DNA from: Chondrosia reniformis
Taxonomy: Eukaryota > Porifera > Demospongiae > Chondrillida > Chondrillidae
Direction: 5' to 3'
DNA length: 64,000 nt
Assembly (NCBI GenBank): GCA_947172415.1
Contig: OX359192.1
Coordinates: forward strand, 6,744,401-6,808,400
Below are positions 38,401-50,300 of the stretch, piece after piece (position 1 is the stretch's first letter; every line of letters starts with the position of its first letter). Both the position numbers and the translations under genes were made by a program. The notes under the pieces were generated by a model, which was not told the origin of the DNA, did not search any database, and was given only the letters and a program-made list of their open reading frames with translations.

Positions 38401-41400
38401 ACAGTGGTCCCTATAGACAGTGGTCCCTATAGATAGTGGTCCCTATAAATAGGTAGCCCCTATAGACAGTGACCCCTATAGACAGTGACCCCTATAGACA
38501 GTGACCCCTATAGACAGTAGCCCCTATAGACAATGGTCCCTATAGACAGGTGGCCCCTATAGACACATAGCCCCTATAGACAGGTGGCCCCTATAGACAC
38601 GTAGCCCCTATAGACAGGTGGCCCCTAGACAAATGGCTCCTTATCGAGGACAGGTGTAATGAAGTGATGTGTAAAAATTATGTCATTCCTATTCTTTGAT
38701 TTCTCAGGTAATCTAGTAGAACTGAATTCCCAGACAAATTGAGTTTATCAGTTTGACCATACAAAATCTGCTCTGCACTTTCACTGATAAGGCTACGCCA
38801 TATGTTTCTCATATTTATGTACAACTTGACTACAAGTTGGTAAACATTATTAGTTTGTTGTTTGTTGTAGAGATTACCGGCCTCTATCACCACTCTTGTA
38901 CCATTCAGGTTAGCTTCAAGGCATTATATATGGTTATGTTTGTACACTTAAAGTTTGAAATATGAAAACTGTAAAATCATAAAGTGAACATATAACAGAA
39001 ATAGTATTTAAAGAATTTCAAACACACATGGTAATTTTCAGGTCCACATATTATGTATATAGGTACTCAAATTCTTGCTTCGTGTGTATGTACATACGTA
39101 TGTCATTGTACATATATACACGGTACAAAGTTCTTGTAAATATATTTATTGATTTATAAGTTAATTCAATACATAGACATTTTCTGTGCGGTTCAGTGTT
39201 CTGTGAGTGTATACCTTAGTTGCATTTGTGTACAGCTCTGTCTGTAAAGAACCATGTTGGTTAGCGTTTTGCACACAACTTCTGTGAATAATTTTCAGCA
39301 AATCTAAACTGACTAAAGTATAAATTATAAATCGTATGAATTATATTGCAATTTTGTAACTAGATACGATCCTAGACTTATCTTGTTGTGGATGCATTAA
39401 CTACAAAGCTGTTTTTCAGGTTTTAACTAGTTCTATTAAGTGTAGTACTTTTTCTCCTGATTACCAAATACTTATTCAGATTTAACTAGAAATTGGTACA
39501 ATTTATTGATAATTATACTCCAATAAAGTTATGTGCAAGTTCAGACTAATTTGACTACTGCTCTAATTCTTACAATCTTTCTGACTGATGATGTCACAAG
39601 GTATTCAAAATTCAATTTGCTGGATGGTCCACTTAAACAGAAGCCATGGCTTATCTATAGAGGGTGGTGTAATTGCGTAGGTTGTTTTTTGTTGAGAATG
39701 TCACAATCTCTTTGGTCTTGTTATCATTTCTTAAAGAGGTGAATAGTTAAGCTATAAAAATACTGGCTTGCATAACTGACTCTGTTTACAGATATCATCT
39801 TACATTCCATGAACAATACCTGCTATAAAGTCAACAGATTTATACCAAGCTATACTTAAAATTCCTCCATTCCAACAGTAGTTTATTTCCATTAGAAACG
39901 AAAGGATACATAGTTGAACCCCTAATAAAATTCTCAATTCCTTCTATTGGTAGTGGCATGCCTCGAACCTTGAGTGATAGACAGGTATGTCTCAGGAATA
40001 TATACGCCAAGAGGAAGTTTAAATCTATCTGGCACATGTGGTGATCATTTTACATAGAGTTGACCCAGTATGCACATACATAGGCTATGCAATGCCACTG
40101 GAACAATTGAAACATTTGGAATCAATGTTGTGATATATGAATTAAAACTTGCATGTAATTTTGAGTATGACCTTGGAAAATAAGTGTGATGTCTTTTGTT
40201 AGGAAAGAATGTATGTACAAAGCTGTATCAATTATAGCAGGTTGTAGAAACTGTTCTGGTTTTAGTGAATCACAGTTGTGGAAAGTTTGTCTGATTGACA
40301 TATGCTAATGATATGATGTTACCTACACAGGCCCTTATTTAATAGGCATTTAAATAATTATGTATATATAGAAGTGGGCTCTTAATTTCTGATTTATTTC
40401 ATTCTTATGTAATTCATTTATATATAGCCTTTATCATAATGTGTGTTAGAAAGGTTGAAGTCATGAATTCAACACTTTTATGGCCAAAAAATTATTGAAA
40501 TTCACTGTTCTCATCTTGAGACCAGCAACAGAAGCCACTTGATCCTTGAAGTCCTTCTTGGCCACAGCCTTTTGGCTATACACTCAGCACCACATAAGAA
40601 GAAATGAATGGCTGAGCTCAAATGAATATTAGATAACCAGCATATTTGAGAGCAACATTTACTCACACCATGTTATTAGAGACCTTACTTAATTATTCAT
40701 ATTAGATTACTGGTACAAAGGATATTTGGGAAGTCATGTTGCATACAGTGTTTATATAGTCCAGTTGGAATGTATTTAGAAGTTTTAGGGCTTGATGGAC
40801 GTTTTAAAATAATATCAGATTTGTGTTTTTTGTAGCAATATAATTTTTTATAGTAATCTAACCCACCTCTTCCTACATACCACATCTATTCTGCAATAAA
40901 AAGCCTATAGGGAACTAGACCTAATGAGAACTTTGGGTGAGCAAATATACAGGACTCTTCCCTTTATTTTAGTGGTAATGAGTAATATGTATTAGATAAT
41001 AGCTTGTGACATATACGTATATCAGGTAAGACAATGTACAGCTCCCTCTTTGAAAGAATCTAAATATTGTGCTTTTCAAAGGATTTTCTTGATGTTACTA
41101 TTTGAGGTTATGTGCAATTGTGGTATCTGCTCCAGTTTCACTGTTACTATAACACTCTATCTGTGTGCATTGTTTTCAATCCTTGTTGTCATAGAACATG
41201 TGTGCTAATATGGGTAGTAATTATATAAAGCACATATTGCTAGAGCATGACCAGCTACAATAACTGCAGTTTCCATGGAAATGACATCATATTTACTTCA
41301 GAGATGGTGCAATGTATTGTTTTCTGACTAAATGCTTACTGGCTGCTGAAAGAGATAAACAGTGTACAGATGTAATGGATAGATAACTTTCTTAGCTGAT

Positions 41401-44400
41401 ATCATTGTTTTAGCAGAATACATATGAATAATCTAACACACCATTTTTCAATGCTAGCTACATCTATATTTGAGTCAAGATCTATAGAGATACGTAACTA
41501 ATCCATTGAGAGTTTTGGAGAACGATACACGAGTTTTCTCCTCCTTTTTCTCCATTGGACCAGACGATAGTTTCTCGGAATTCCACCCTTCAATCAGTGA
41601 CCCTAGGAATCTTTGTCTTCTTCTTAATCTTTTGTGGTCCGTGGCTCTCTATGCTAAATCTAGGGGTCTTACTGTATATACACAATTTTGGTGCAAACTG
41701 TTGAATTCGGTGCATGGTGCTATGCATGATTTTATAAATTAACTTATGGAACACTTTAAGTCCAGGATTGCTTATACAGTATATTAATACATGTAAAAGT
41801 ACAAAATAGATCCAATTCGTAAAAGTTAATAATGCATTTTAATGATGATTGCAGAATTTACGTGGATTCATTTTTACCTGGGTCCATTTTTGAAGTTACA
41901 ATAGTGTTGCCATGACTATTGACAAAATATCATACAAACAGCTAGTTGTCAAGTGTAGTGACCACATTTTGCTAATTTAAAACAGTTTGCATATTTATGA
42001 GAAGTTAAAAGTATGATGTAAATTTTTAATAAGATTTTTATAAGAAATAAAATGTAGAATGTAAAGATAACAGCTTTTGTGTACAAAGCATTATTGAGGA
42101 TGTTTGCATTTCAATGAACTGACATTCACAACAACATAATAAGATACAGAAAATGGTTTGGGTCCTTGAAGGCCTTATAGTCACAATAACTTATACAGAA
42201 TTGTCAATATTTCTCATACATGCAATCCTGACTAGAACTAGGACATGAATAATCTAACACACCATTATTCAACATGCTACATCTACGTACTTTAGAGTAA
42301 AGGCCTATAGGGAACTAAGCCTAGTTAGAGCTTTGAATGAGGATGCAAGAATTTTCTATTTCTACTTCTCTTTTATCCACTTGGACTATATAAAATTCAT
42401 AATTAGCGAGATAATAGTATTTATTGTACAGTGATAAATTGGACCTCTAGCCCTTGTGTGTTTGGACACGACACACTCAAATCATTTATAATAGTAACTC
42501 CACTTAGCTCAATGTTGTTACTTTACAGGGAGCCCAGCAAATAAAAATCATTGTCACAAATTAAAGTGGAACAGTTTTTATGTTATTAAGAGACTAGCTA
42601 CTGTACATATACATAAGTATGAATCTCGGTCAGCTTTTTCTGTCAATGTCCTTAAGCTTGAGGTGCACTGATTACAAATACACCATGCAGTTTCAGGTAC
42701 ACATGATTCCACCATTTTCATTCTCTAAAGCATGTATATGTGTATACGTACATATGTTTACATAGAGTATGTGTGGAGAGACTGTTCATTATGTACAGTG
42801 GACCCAGCAATAGTTGGTACTTTAAAAATTTTAAATTAGTTAATACTGCTATAAATACTATAAAAATGTACTAGCTACATATAATAGGTTGGGCACCTTA
42901 CACAGTTAAAATTAAGACCACATTCTCTTGGTACGTATATGTACCTTAAATGTCCTGAATTTCACTTCAGTGATGTGTTTTTAGCTATTCTAGTTGCCAA
43001 AACAATGAATTTATTGATAAGTCACTTAATGGATTAGGTAATCATGGTTTAGATAGGAATGTTTTAGTATGGACACACAAATTACTCTGGTTACTTTAAA
43101 GTCTCTCTTGTGTGGCAACATTCCAGTACCATGGGGTATTTTATGCATATATACATACATTACCAAGTGGCGTAATGGATAGCCACACTTTAATGAAATA
43201 TTTCAATCCAATTTGTGGCTTTGATTTGTGGAATTGTTTTTTGCAAGGGTATTCTTGACAGAATGTCATTTATTCCTTATAGACATCTGTTTTGGAAGTA
43301 ACCACTGAATCCTGCAGACTTCAGCAATTTTCATACCATTGATCACAACTTGATCCCTCATTTGTTGTGATCCACAAGAAAAATGTACTTAAGTGTAAAT
43401 ATTGAAAATGCCTCATTTCTAAGACTGTGTGCTAAAACATCTATCTGCCTCCAACATTACCACCATCATCATTATCACCATCATCATCACTCCTATCATC
43501 ATCATGACCACCATCATCATTACTCCTATCATCATCACCGTCATTATCATCATTGCTACTATCATCACCGTCATCATCATCACCGCCATCATCAATCACA
43601 CTCTGTAATATATATGATATAATATTGATTAACTTATAATATATAATCAGCAACAAAATTTAATTAAAATGAGAAATATTTAAAATTTAAGGAGAATCCA
43701 CTCTGTATATCATTTTGTATTGAAAATGAATTGTTAATTAAAGCACTAAAATTGCTAGGTTTAAATTTCAAATTGACATAATTTGAAGTTACCATTTTTT
43801 GTTTTTTATGATATGTTATAGTATATTTCATGGTGGATTACATAATCTTTTGTTGATATATAGATTTTGCAAAAATAAAGGTTAGCAGATGGTTATTTAG
43901 GAAATGTTTAAAATCAAATTACTATATATAGACATATGTACGTGTCTTCAGGAGTTTGCCTAGCAGATATGATATAATATCCTATATAAATAAACTACAT
44001 AGACAGTCTGGATTACATCATCGTCTTTCCAATATATACATATTACATATACTTCTATCATATTTGTACTGCTGTAATCCCAAAAGTGCCAATCAAAGTG
44101 ACCTTACCTCTTAATGGTTTCTGTTTTGTATATCCTACAAGCTTATATATGACTCAAGACCAATATACTAAATGTAGATATCACTAATATGGTTGGCAAT
44201 AGTAACCACAACATCTAATTAGTCATACTAATCCTCCTTAGGAAGCCACATTAAAAGTCTGTTTTTACAATTTGAGGGATGGTTAATGTGGAATAAGTGA
44301 ATATTTGCTAACATTTTGGTGCAGGAATTTCTCAAAAAGTGTGACCACTCTTTAAATGTAAGGGATTCAATGCATTTTTCTAATTGTTTAAGTGCTGTCA

Positions 44401-44885
44401 TGTATTTGGTTTACTGATTAGGCCGTCCCATTTTAGAGAAAAACAGTTTTAAATTTATTGATCTGCACTTGAATTTGTCATTTCTGTGGATGGAATGATA
44501 CTGACGCAGGTCAACTTTTGCAGTATGTGCACACATGTGTGTGAATACATACAAAATATAAGTATATCCAAGTCTTTGATATATAGTACCATCATGAAAT
44601 CACTAACACAAGTGTCTGCCATTATCTAATATGACCCACAATCTACAGTTCGAATGCCTAGCAACACCCTCCTTTTTATCTAAATTAATGTTTCTCTTTC
44701 TAATTTTTAGACCAAAAGAAGCCTTTCCAAGTGCTGCAGTCCTCCAAAGTTATAAACATAGTCTGCCACATGAGGCTTCACTTCACTTTGCTATTGTAGA
44801 TGAAGGTTCAATCAGCTTTCTTTCCACATCAAATGGTCTCATTCCACATTTAGAACCAAATCCATCATTAAAAACCAAGTGTTAA
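26404..44885 (+). CDS. TSEN54: tRNA-splicing endonuclease subunit Sen54 (TSEN54)
   Basis: This is a structural subunit of the nuclear tRNA-intron endonuclease. Twelve predicted exons with matching phases give 274 residues: 26404-26495, 28568-28622, 30024-30107, 30744-30794, 31027-31071, 32277-32320, 33778-33861, 35239-35267, 36446-36460, 37045-37105, 37611-37700, 44711-44885. The N-terminal core reads GKHWMVFGVTEGG, then LLLKPEETLYLMEIGALKV, AYTLMLEDLEMEMYQ and VFSYLMKSGYVAVIRR, the Sen54 signature (LxPEEALYLLE ... YQVFSYLKRLGY). The C-terminal fold reads NFKKTAPGVPVAYVIV, then PKEAFPSAAVLQSY and ASLHFAIVDEGSISFLS. The protein is much shorter than the human one (526 aa): the long acidic linker is missing. 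Intron 5 starts with GC. Exons 8 and 9 are the least certain; exon 9 (15 nt) is an in-frame cassette. Confidence 0.88.
26496..28567 (+). other. TSEN54: TSEN54 intron 1 (2.1 kb)
   Basis: No coding signal is recognised in this intron. It carries one copy of the ~250-bp dispersed element at about 26940-27110. The remainder is AT-rich unique-looking sequence. Confidence 0.6.
26940..27110. mobile_element. Dispersed element, copy B (TSEN54 intron 1)
   Basis: Includes AGCCTATAGGGAGCTAAACC, then GAGGATGAGGATACAAGACT and TTCTCCACTGGGCCAGACAG followed by the CATCAGTGACCCTGGGAATC block. One of the more complete copies. Confidence 0.85.
30640..30715. repeat. Dispersed repeat pair in TSEN54 introns (with 32796-32875)
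   Basis: GATGGATTCAAGCATTGTCT ... CTAGCTACTCAGAAATCA here matches GAATGGATTCACACATTGTC ... CTAACTACTCAGAAATCA at 32796-32875, both on the plus strand and about 2.1 kb apart. This is probably another short interspersed element family. Confidence 0.6.
34741..34970. repeat. Local direct repeat around ACCATAAACCCACTCATTTC
   Basis: CACTACCATAAACCCACTCA followed by TTTCAYATTTATA occurs at about 34747 and 34926, on the same strand, about 180 bp apart. This is either a local duplication or two ends of one element. It lies in a TSEN54 intron. Confidence 0.6.
38083..38635. repeat. 16-17-bp minisatellite with higher-order duplication, TSEN54 intron
   Basis: About 33 tandem copies of a variable unit built on CCCCTATAGACAGTGG or CCCCTATAGACATGTAG, with single-base variants. 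A block of variants (ACGTAGCCCC, ATGTAGCCCC, CAATAGTCCC, three CAGTGGTCCC types, AAATAGGTAGCCCC) occurs twice, about 250 bp apart. This shows segmental duplication inside the array. Confidence 0.95.
41410..41645. mobile_element. Dispersed element, copy C (TSEN54 intron 11)
   Basis: Starts TAATCTAACACACCATTTTT and runs through GTTTTCTCCTCCTTTTTCTC, GGACCAGAC, CAATCAGTGACCCTAGGAAT and CTTTGTCTTCTTCTTAATC. The middle block is diverged. Confidence 0.8.
42240..42390. mobile_element. Dispersed element, copy D (partial)
   Basis: Holds the left half: AATCTAACACACCATTATTC, then AGGCCTATAGGGAACTAAGC and GAGGATGCAAGAATTTTC. It breaks off after TTATCCACTTGGAC. A further fragment at 40895-40985 shares AAGCCTATAGGGAACTAGAC. 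Confidence 0.75.
43453..43602. repeat. Imperfect CAT/CAC trinucleotide microsatellite
   Basis: This is a 150-bp run of CAC/CAT/TAT triplets. It produces His-rich and Asp-rich open frames on both strands that are not believed to be genes. It lies in TSEN54 intron 11. Confidence 0.9.
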
Positions 44886-45271
44886 TGGATACTTTAGCAT
44901 ATACGTACGTATGTGTATGTATATAGTGTATTTATACACATACATACCATACCATTATACGTATGTACATAATACATAATAGGGGCACATGATCTGTGAA
45001 ACAACTTATAAAGCTTATCTTTCCTTTTTTATTTTCAATAAAGTATACACTCAGTATAATTATGCTGTATAGGTAGTCCTGATAATGACTTCAAATGGAC
45101 AAAAGTGATTTTAACTTCCTTTTTAGTTAATAATAAATGATTTGGCTAATTTTTTACATTAATTATGTAATGAGTGATAATAAAAAATTGTTAATAACCA
45201 ATGGTAACCAATGGTAACCAATGCTGACTAATGGACAATTATAGTAGGACATCTGTTTGAACTCAGTGATC

Positions 45272-46592
45272 TTAGGAATGACAGACTAGCTGTTGTGTCC
45301 TGTAATCAATGGTAAGTCTTCCTTCACAGAGACACAAGTACTTTCCGTAACCATTGACTTTGTACTTTTTCCAACCTTTACAGCAGCTGACAAAAGGATA
45401 ATAGTAAAATGGCGGGTTCTTTGACCTAAGATAAAATAATGTAAATTAAGTGTAATTAGGAAGTTTATGCATTAATTTAGAAATTATTTATATAACTAAA
45501 ACTTTCACACGTCGTGTTTTAGCATAGCATTTGCACAGACTCTATAGTGCAAATAACCCCTAATTCATGTATTAATTGTTAGAATAATATACGTACGTAT
45601 ACGTATGTAAATGTATACAAATGCATATAAAATCTGGTTGGCTAAACTTACTCAAATTCTGTCTTAACAAAGCACTCCTTCTCACAAAGTTCACTTCTAC
45701 GTATATATATTTATATGTACATAATTTTAACAGGTATACATATTATAGAAGTATTATATATGCATATGTACAGTATGTATATATATATACAATATAATAT
45801 CTTCATACAAACATGATATAAGGAAATAAGCAAAGTGATCACTGGGAATCAAGCCTAGGATTATTAAAAACATATGTATATATACGTATATATATATATA
45901 TATATAACTTGCACTGTATTAAGTCCTTTCTTGGAGCCATATGAATTATTTATATTAATTATATTATATTATATTATTTATATTAGATTACCTTAGTATA
46001 TTGTAACTTGTACTGTATATATGTATATATATATACGTATATAAAAGAACTGCATGATAATTATATATATGAGAGTATAACCTACTCATCATTGATGTAG
46101 TGTTCCTCCTTAAATCCGATTGGATACTTCTCAACTAGTTTAGAGGGACACTTGTAGCCAGGATAATCCCAGGGCTGAACAAGTTGGAGGGGCTCTGCAG
46201 AGATCAGACTGTCCTTAGGAATGCACTTATATTTACCCTTAACCTTCACCCTCTTGCTCTCCCTATCACAACACTCATAGATTTTGTAGTCGTACTGTTG
46301 GCTGCGACAGCTGCAAACAAGATGTCAGTCACTCTTTAACTTCAACATAATTGTTTTTGAGACAGAAATTACAGTCCATGTACCGCTTACCCTACACTGA
46401 TTCCAGAATAGCCAAATGAACTGCAGCATGTTACTGGGCATATATGATCCCTGCATGCAAAGGTGTAGTATAATTTAAAATATATAGTGTTTTCTTTTTT
46501 TGTATGTTATATAATTATATAGTCTATTGGAGAAGGGTTATAAAGATCTAAAAATATAATATGCATAATATATTTGTATATAGCCAATTTTT

Positions 46593-46645
<53 letters not shown>

Positions 46646-46795
46646 AGACCAGACACACCCTTGATGATATGAGCTTCTGAGCCAATCAGATCTGGGCCTG
46701 GCATGAGGGCAGGGCTGTCTTTGTTGAATAGCAGAAACAAATGAACCAATCAAACAGACTGAGAGGATAACGGAAATACCAACTTTTTGAATCAT
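45272..46795 (-). CDS. Small secreted cysteine-rich protein, unknown family
   Basis: I do not recognise this gene. ATG at 46795 starts a clear signal peptide (MIQKVGISVILSVCLIGSFV, then SA|IQQ). Predicted exons are 46659-46795 (an alternative donor at 46650 also keeps phase), 46391-46450, 46086-46310 and 45272-45425, giving about 191-194 residues. The mature part is rich in Cys and Tyr. Two segments look like copies of one motif: YECCDRESKRVKVKGKYKC and SCCKGWKKYKVNGYGKYLC. Another CC pair occurs in CPVTCCSSFGYSG. No transmembrane segment is seen after the signal peptide. An extracellular, disulfide-bonded product is inferred. It is tail-to-tail with TSEN54 (387 bp between stops). Splice sites are plausible and phases agree, but expression is unproven. 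Confidence 0.65.
46593..46644. repeat. (CA)n microsatellite
   Basis: An uninterrupted run of about 25 CA dinucleotides lies in the first intron of the secreted Cys-rich gene, directly downstream of its signal-peptide exon. Confidence 0.95.
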
Positions 46796-47353
46796 TTCTC
46801 CTTTGCAGTTCAGGAAAATTAGGCAGTGTTGAAAGAAGACTATTCTCTTCTGATTTTGAATGAAGCAGTTAGTAGAGAAGTTCTTTTTATAGAGCTTGGG
46901 ATAATGACTAGTAAAAAGCAAAAGGTGGCTTCATCATGAGAATTTAAATGTATTTAGGTTAGAAAGTGTATATCTGAAGATTAACATATTGTTAATTTGG
47001 ATAGGAAGTATTACAGAGGTGTCCTGTGTGTGCATCTGTTTGTACACAGTTAGTGGTAGTCAGTATAAAGGTGACATCTCTAGCTACTCGTGCAGGATCT
47101 TCCTGAGAGGCCTAGGTTTTGGCCTTTCATCCTGATTATCTATCTACTTATTTTATGAGTCGCTTGCTTATACATATAAATATGGACTTTGATCCATGTA
47201 AAAATTAAATGATTTTATCAAAGATAAAATCTTTAATAATAAGTAATGACACTCTCGTAGATCATTAGCACTATATCACAGAGAATAATGAACTGGCTTT
47301 GCAATAAAAAATGGTTGGAAATAAGAGAAAAATGTCAGGATATTGTTGTTCGT

Positions 47354-50300
47354 TTAACCAAGCCTAACAGATCCCTGAGGTAGAGATGAGTGCAGCAATA
47401 GGTAGTATCGCAAGTCACTGGCAAACTGTGATATGTTCTTTATAAAGCTTGGAAAATCCTACAAGAAAGGAAAAAACAAGACATAAATATTCAATTTCAC
47501 TTCTTAGCTGGCATATACAGTATGTAAACAAGGGATGTGATCAAAACCTATCAATATCAACACACCTCATCCGTCTTGTAAGAAAATGCTAGATCTGATT
47601 TCTGCTGGGGCTGGAGCTGATTGAAATTGGATAAAAAGGCTGGCAAGAACTCCTGGTGGAATAGGGCAAAATCTACTGAGGCCAGGCTGTACAGTACGGC
47701 ACAAATCTCCTCCCTCAGCAGGTCATGTGACTTGTGCACCAGTACCCCCAAAAGGGTCTTAAGGAAAGGTACTAACATCTCATTTCTGAACTGTAGCTGA
47801 ACCAGAGATGAAGTTAAAAATCACTTAGCCACATGGCAATCCATTTGGTTACAATTTACTTAAGTATGTACAGTACGTACTTTAGCAAAGAGTCCGTATC
47901 GTTTGTGTAACTCCAACAGTGCTTTTATGTTTTGTTTAAAAATGTTAAGATCTTCTTGTAGAAATGACTTCAGATATGCTTCCATGATGGCTACAAATTG
48001 CTCATTTTGCTTGAATGACTCTTCCTTGTTTTGGTCCACATGGCTAAGAACATTTGCCGGAAACACATACCTAGAGATTAGGTGGGCAATGGAATTCTTG
48101 TAAATTAAAGGATTTCCTACCCTGACATCTTCAATAATGTAATATTATAGAAAATGTAAAAAGGTTCCTAGCCAGAAGTAGTGTTCCTTATTATACCTAG
48201 AGCTCCCAGTAATTTCCTCTGCCAATATCAATGTCACCATAGTGACAGGAAATGTTGACATGAAGAACTATCTAGATACGTACCTACGTACCTTATAATG
48301 ACAACACAATTGCTAACTAGAAATCCTTTAGGATTGAATTGAATTATTTGATCAAAACATTGAAATTTGAACTACCAAAAACACTCATGCAAATGTCAAA
48401 AGTTAAACATACTATAAATGTCCATTTATGACATACCCATACTGTACATACATACGTACCTCCAGTTAAGTAAGATCTGTGTGAACAAGTCATACAGAGC
48501 AGACTTCACATCAGGGATGGCCAGCTAAGCAGGAGTGAAAAAAATAACATACAGTGACATTAGTGAGAGGAGGAATATTCTAATATACTCTGACATACCT
48601 CACTGACAACTGGATAAATTGATTCCAGTGCAAAACTGACTACGTTTCTAAGGACGACTTTTAAGTGGCTGTTTGATGGTGAGACTTGATGTATAAGAAT
48701 GTGGATAAATCTACAGAGTTAGCATCACAAGATGTGTACATAAAAAAAGAGAAAATGTAACCATGGAGATGAGGTTGTCAGTTAACTAACTTCTCCATTA
48801 TTTCACAACCCAATTTATCACCGTTTGCTAGCATTTCTTGAAAGCTCTGCCTAAAAGATAAAAAGCCAAGCACCAAGCAAGTAAATCATTGAACATATTC
48901 ACTTTATGTTGTTGAACCTTCCCAGTAGTTGCATAATGGTCTGGATAGTGTTCTCAGTGAGCCCTTGACCAAGTTGGGTGCTTAATGACCGGAACACAGT
49001 GAGAAAGAGGCTCATTAGGGCAATCAGGACATCTACAAAATATTTATACACAGTAAGTCCACGATGTGGCCTAGCAATGGATACATACCTGAGAAAGACA
49101 AGAATGGTTGAAAGAGGTTAGTTGAAAGCTCAATAAATTTCTTTACAGAACTGTACAGTACATTCTTAGGCTTTGTAGCTTCCTCAGCCACTCCCAAAAC
49201 AACATCTTCCAAAATGGTAAGAGACTTCAAAACTAGTCCTTTTACTATTGATGGGGAATCAACTACATAAACATCCGCCAAATTTAAAGTTAGTTACACA
49301 ACAAATGCCTACTATTGGCTAATGCCGCATCATTATTGGCCAATCCCAGGGTAGTTTGTAACTCTGAGAAATCCTTGAGGGCACCAGTCATGAATTTTTC
49401 ATGCTCATGTGCTCGGCTATCCCAGTGCTGTGTGTAAGAAGTCACACATCACAGAGTTGATTGAGACACGCATACAATCCTGTACCTGCTGGGAGTCACT
49501 CATCTCTGGCCAGGGAAGAACAAAGATATTAGACACCACTCTGTAAGCCAGCTTCCTTGTCTATGAGAGAAGGCAAAGGAAATTCTACTTTGACAAACGA
49601 GCTGAACCCAATCTTGTATGTAAGTATGACTAATTGAAGTGATAATCAAACCACAAGTAATTACTGTATAATTATCATGAAGAGGAAAAATACATGAAAG
49701 AAGCAATTGTTGGGAATCAAACCCAGGACAGCTGGTTATGACCACTAATGTTCTGTCACTGAGTTAGGTTGCACAGCAACGCTTCCTAGTTAGTATTTCC
49801 GGGTACTCACAAGTAATGGAAGACTATTGAACTGTCCCTTGGAACCTTCAATGATGAACTGCTGAACAATGGGAAGTTGAGTGCTGTGACAGTATCTTAC
49901 TGTATTCGTGAGTGTTAGGAGCATCTGACCAGCTGACACGGCAATGCGCTCTGGAACCTGTGTAAAAAGCTATCTGTAACTTAATACTACATACCTTTCA
50001 TTAATATGATGTGGGGGCTTCTTCTAACTACATTGAACTTATCTATGAAATGGTTCATTTCTGGTCTCTTTTAAGCATCTAAAGACACAGGGTAGGATTG
50101 TCTATAAAAAGCCAACCATTTCCCATCCATCGGTTACTGAAGAAGACCCTCAAGGTCAGATAGCCATCAACATGAATTTCAAACAAAAAACTGCTTTAGA
50201 TGCTCAAAAGATGAACCTTTCAAATACCGTATATAGATTTTATATTATTGTGCCAGAATGGCCAAATATGGAAACTGTAGAAACAAGAATGAATTGAGGA

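Larger units (their letters stand above)
37701..44710 (+). other. TSEN54: TSEN54 intron 11 (7.0 kb)
   Basis: This is the largest intron in the gene. It holds a 16-17-bp minisatellite (38083-38635), two or three copies of the dispersed element (40895-42390) and a CAT/CAC microsatellite (43453-43600). I see no gene nested in it. The exon models on either side join in frame as AYVIVKK|PKEAFPS, supporting one gene across the gap. Confidence 0.65.

Noticed and set aside
38083..38635. CRISPR-like array.
   Set aside because: Units are contiguous 16-17-mers with no unique spacers, in a eukaryotic intron. It is a minisatellite.
43383..43656. His-rich (plus) and Asp-rich (minus) open frames.
   Set aside because: They are translations of a CAT/CAC microsatellite, with no splice or start context.
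49695..49785. Functional tRNA gene.
   Set aside because: The B-box is good, but acceptor-stem and anticodon-stem pairing are not evident and a related copy exists elsewhere, so it fits a SINE head better.
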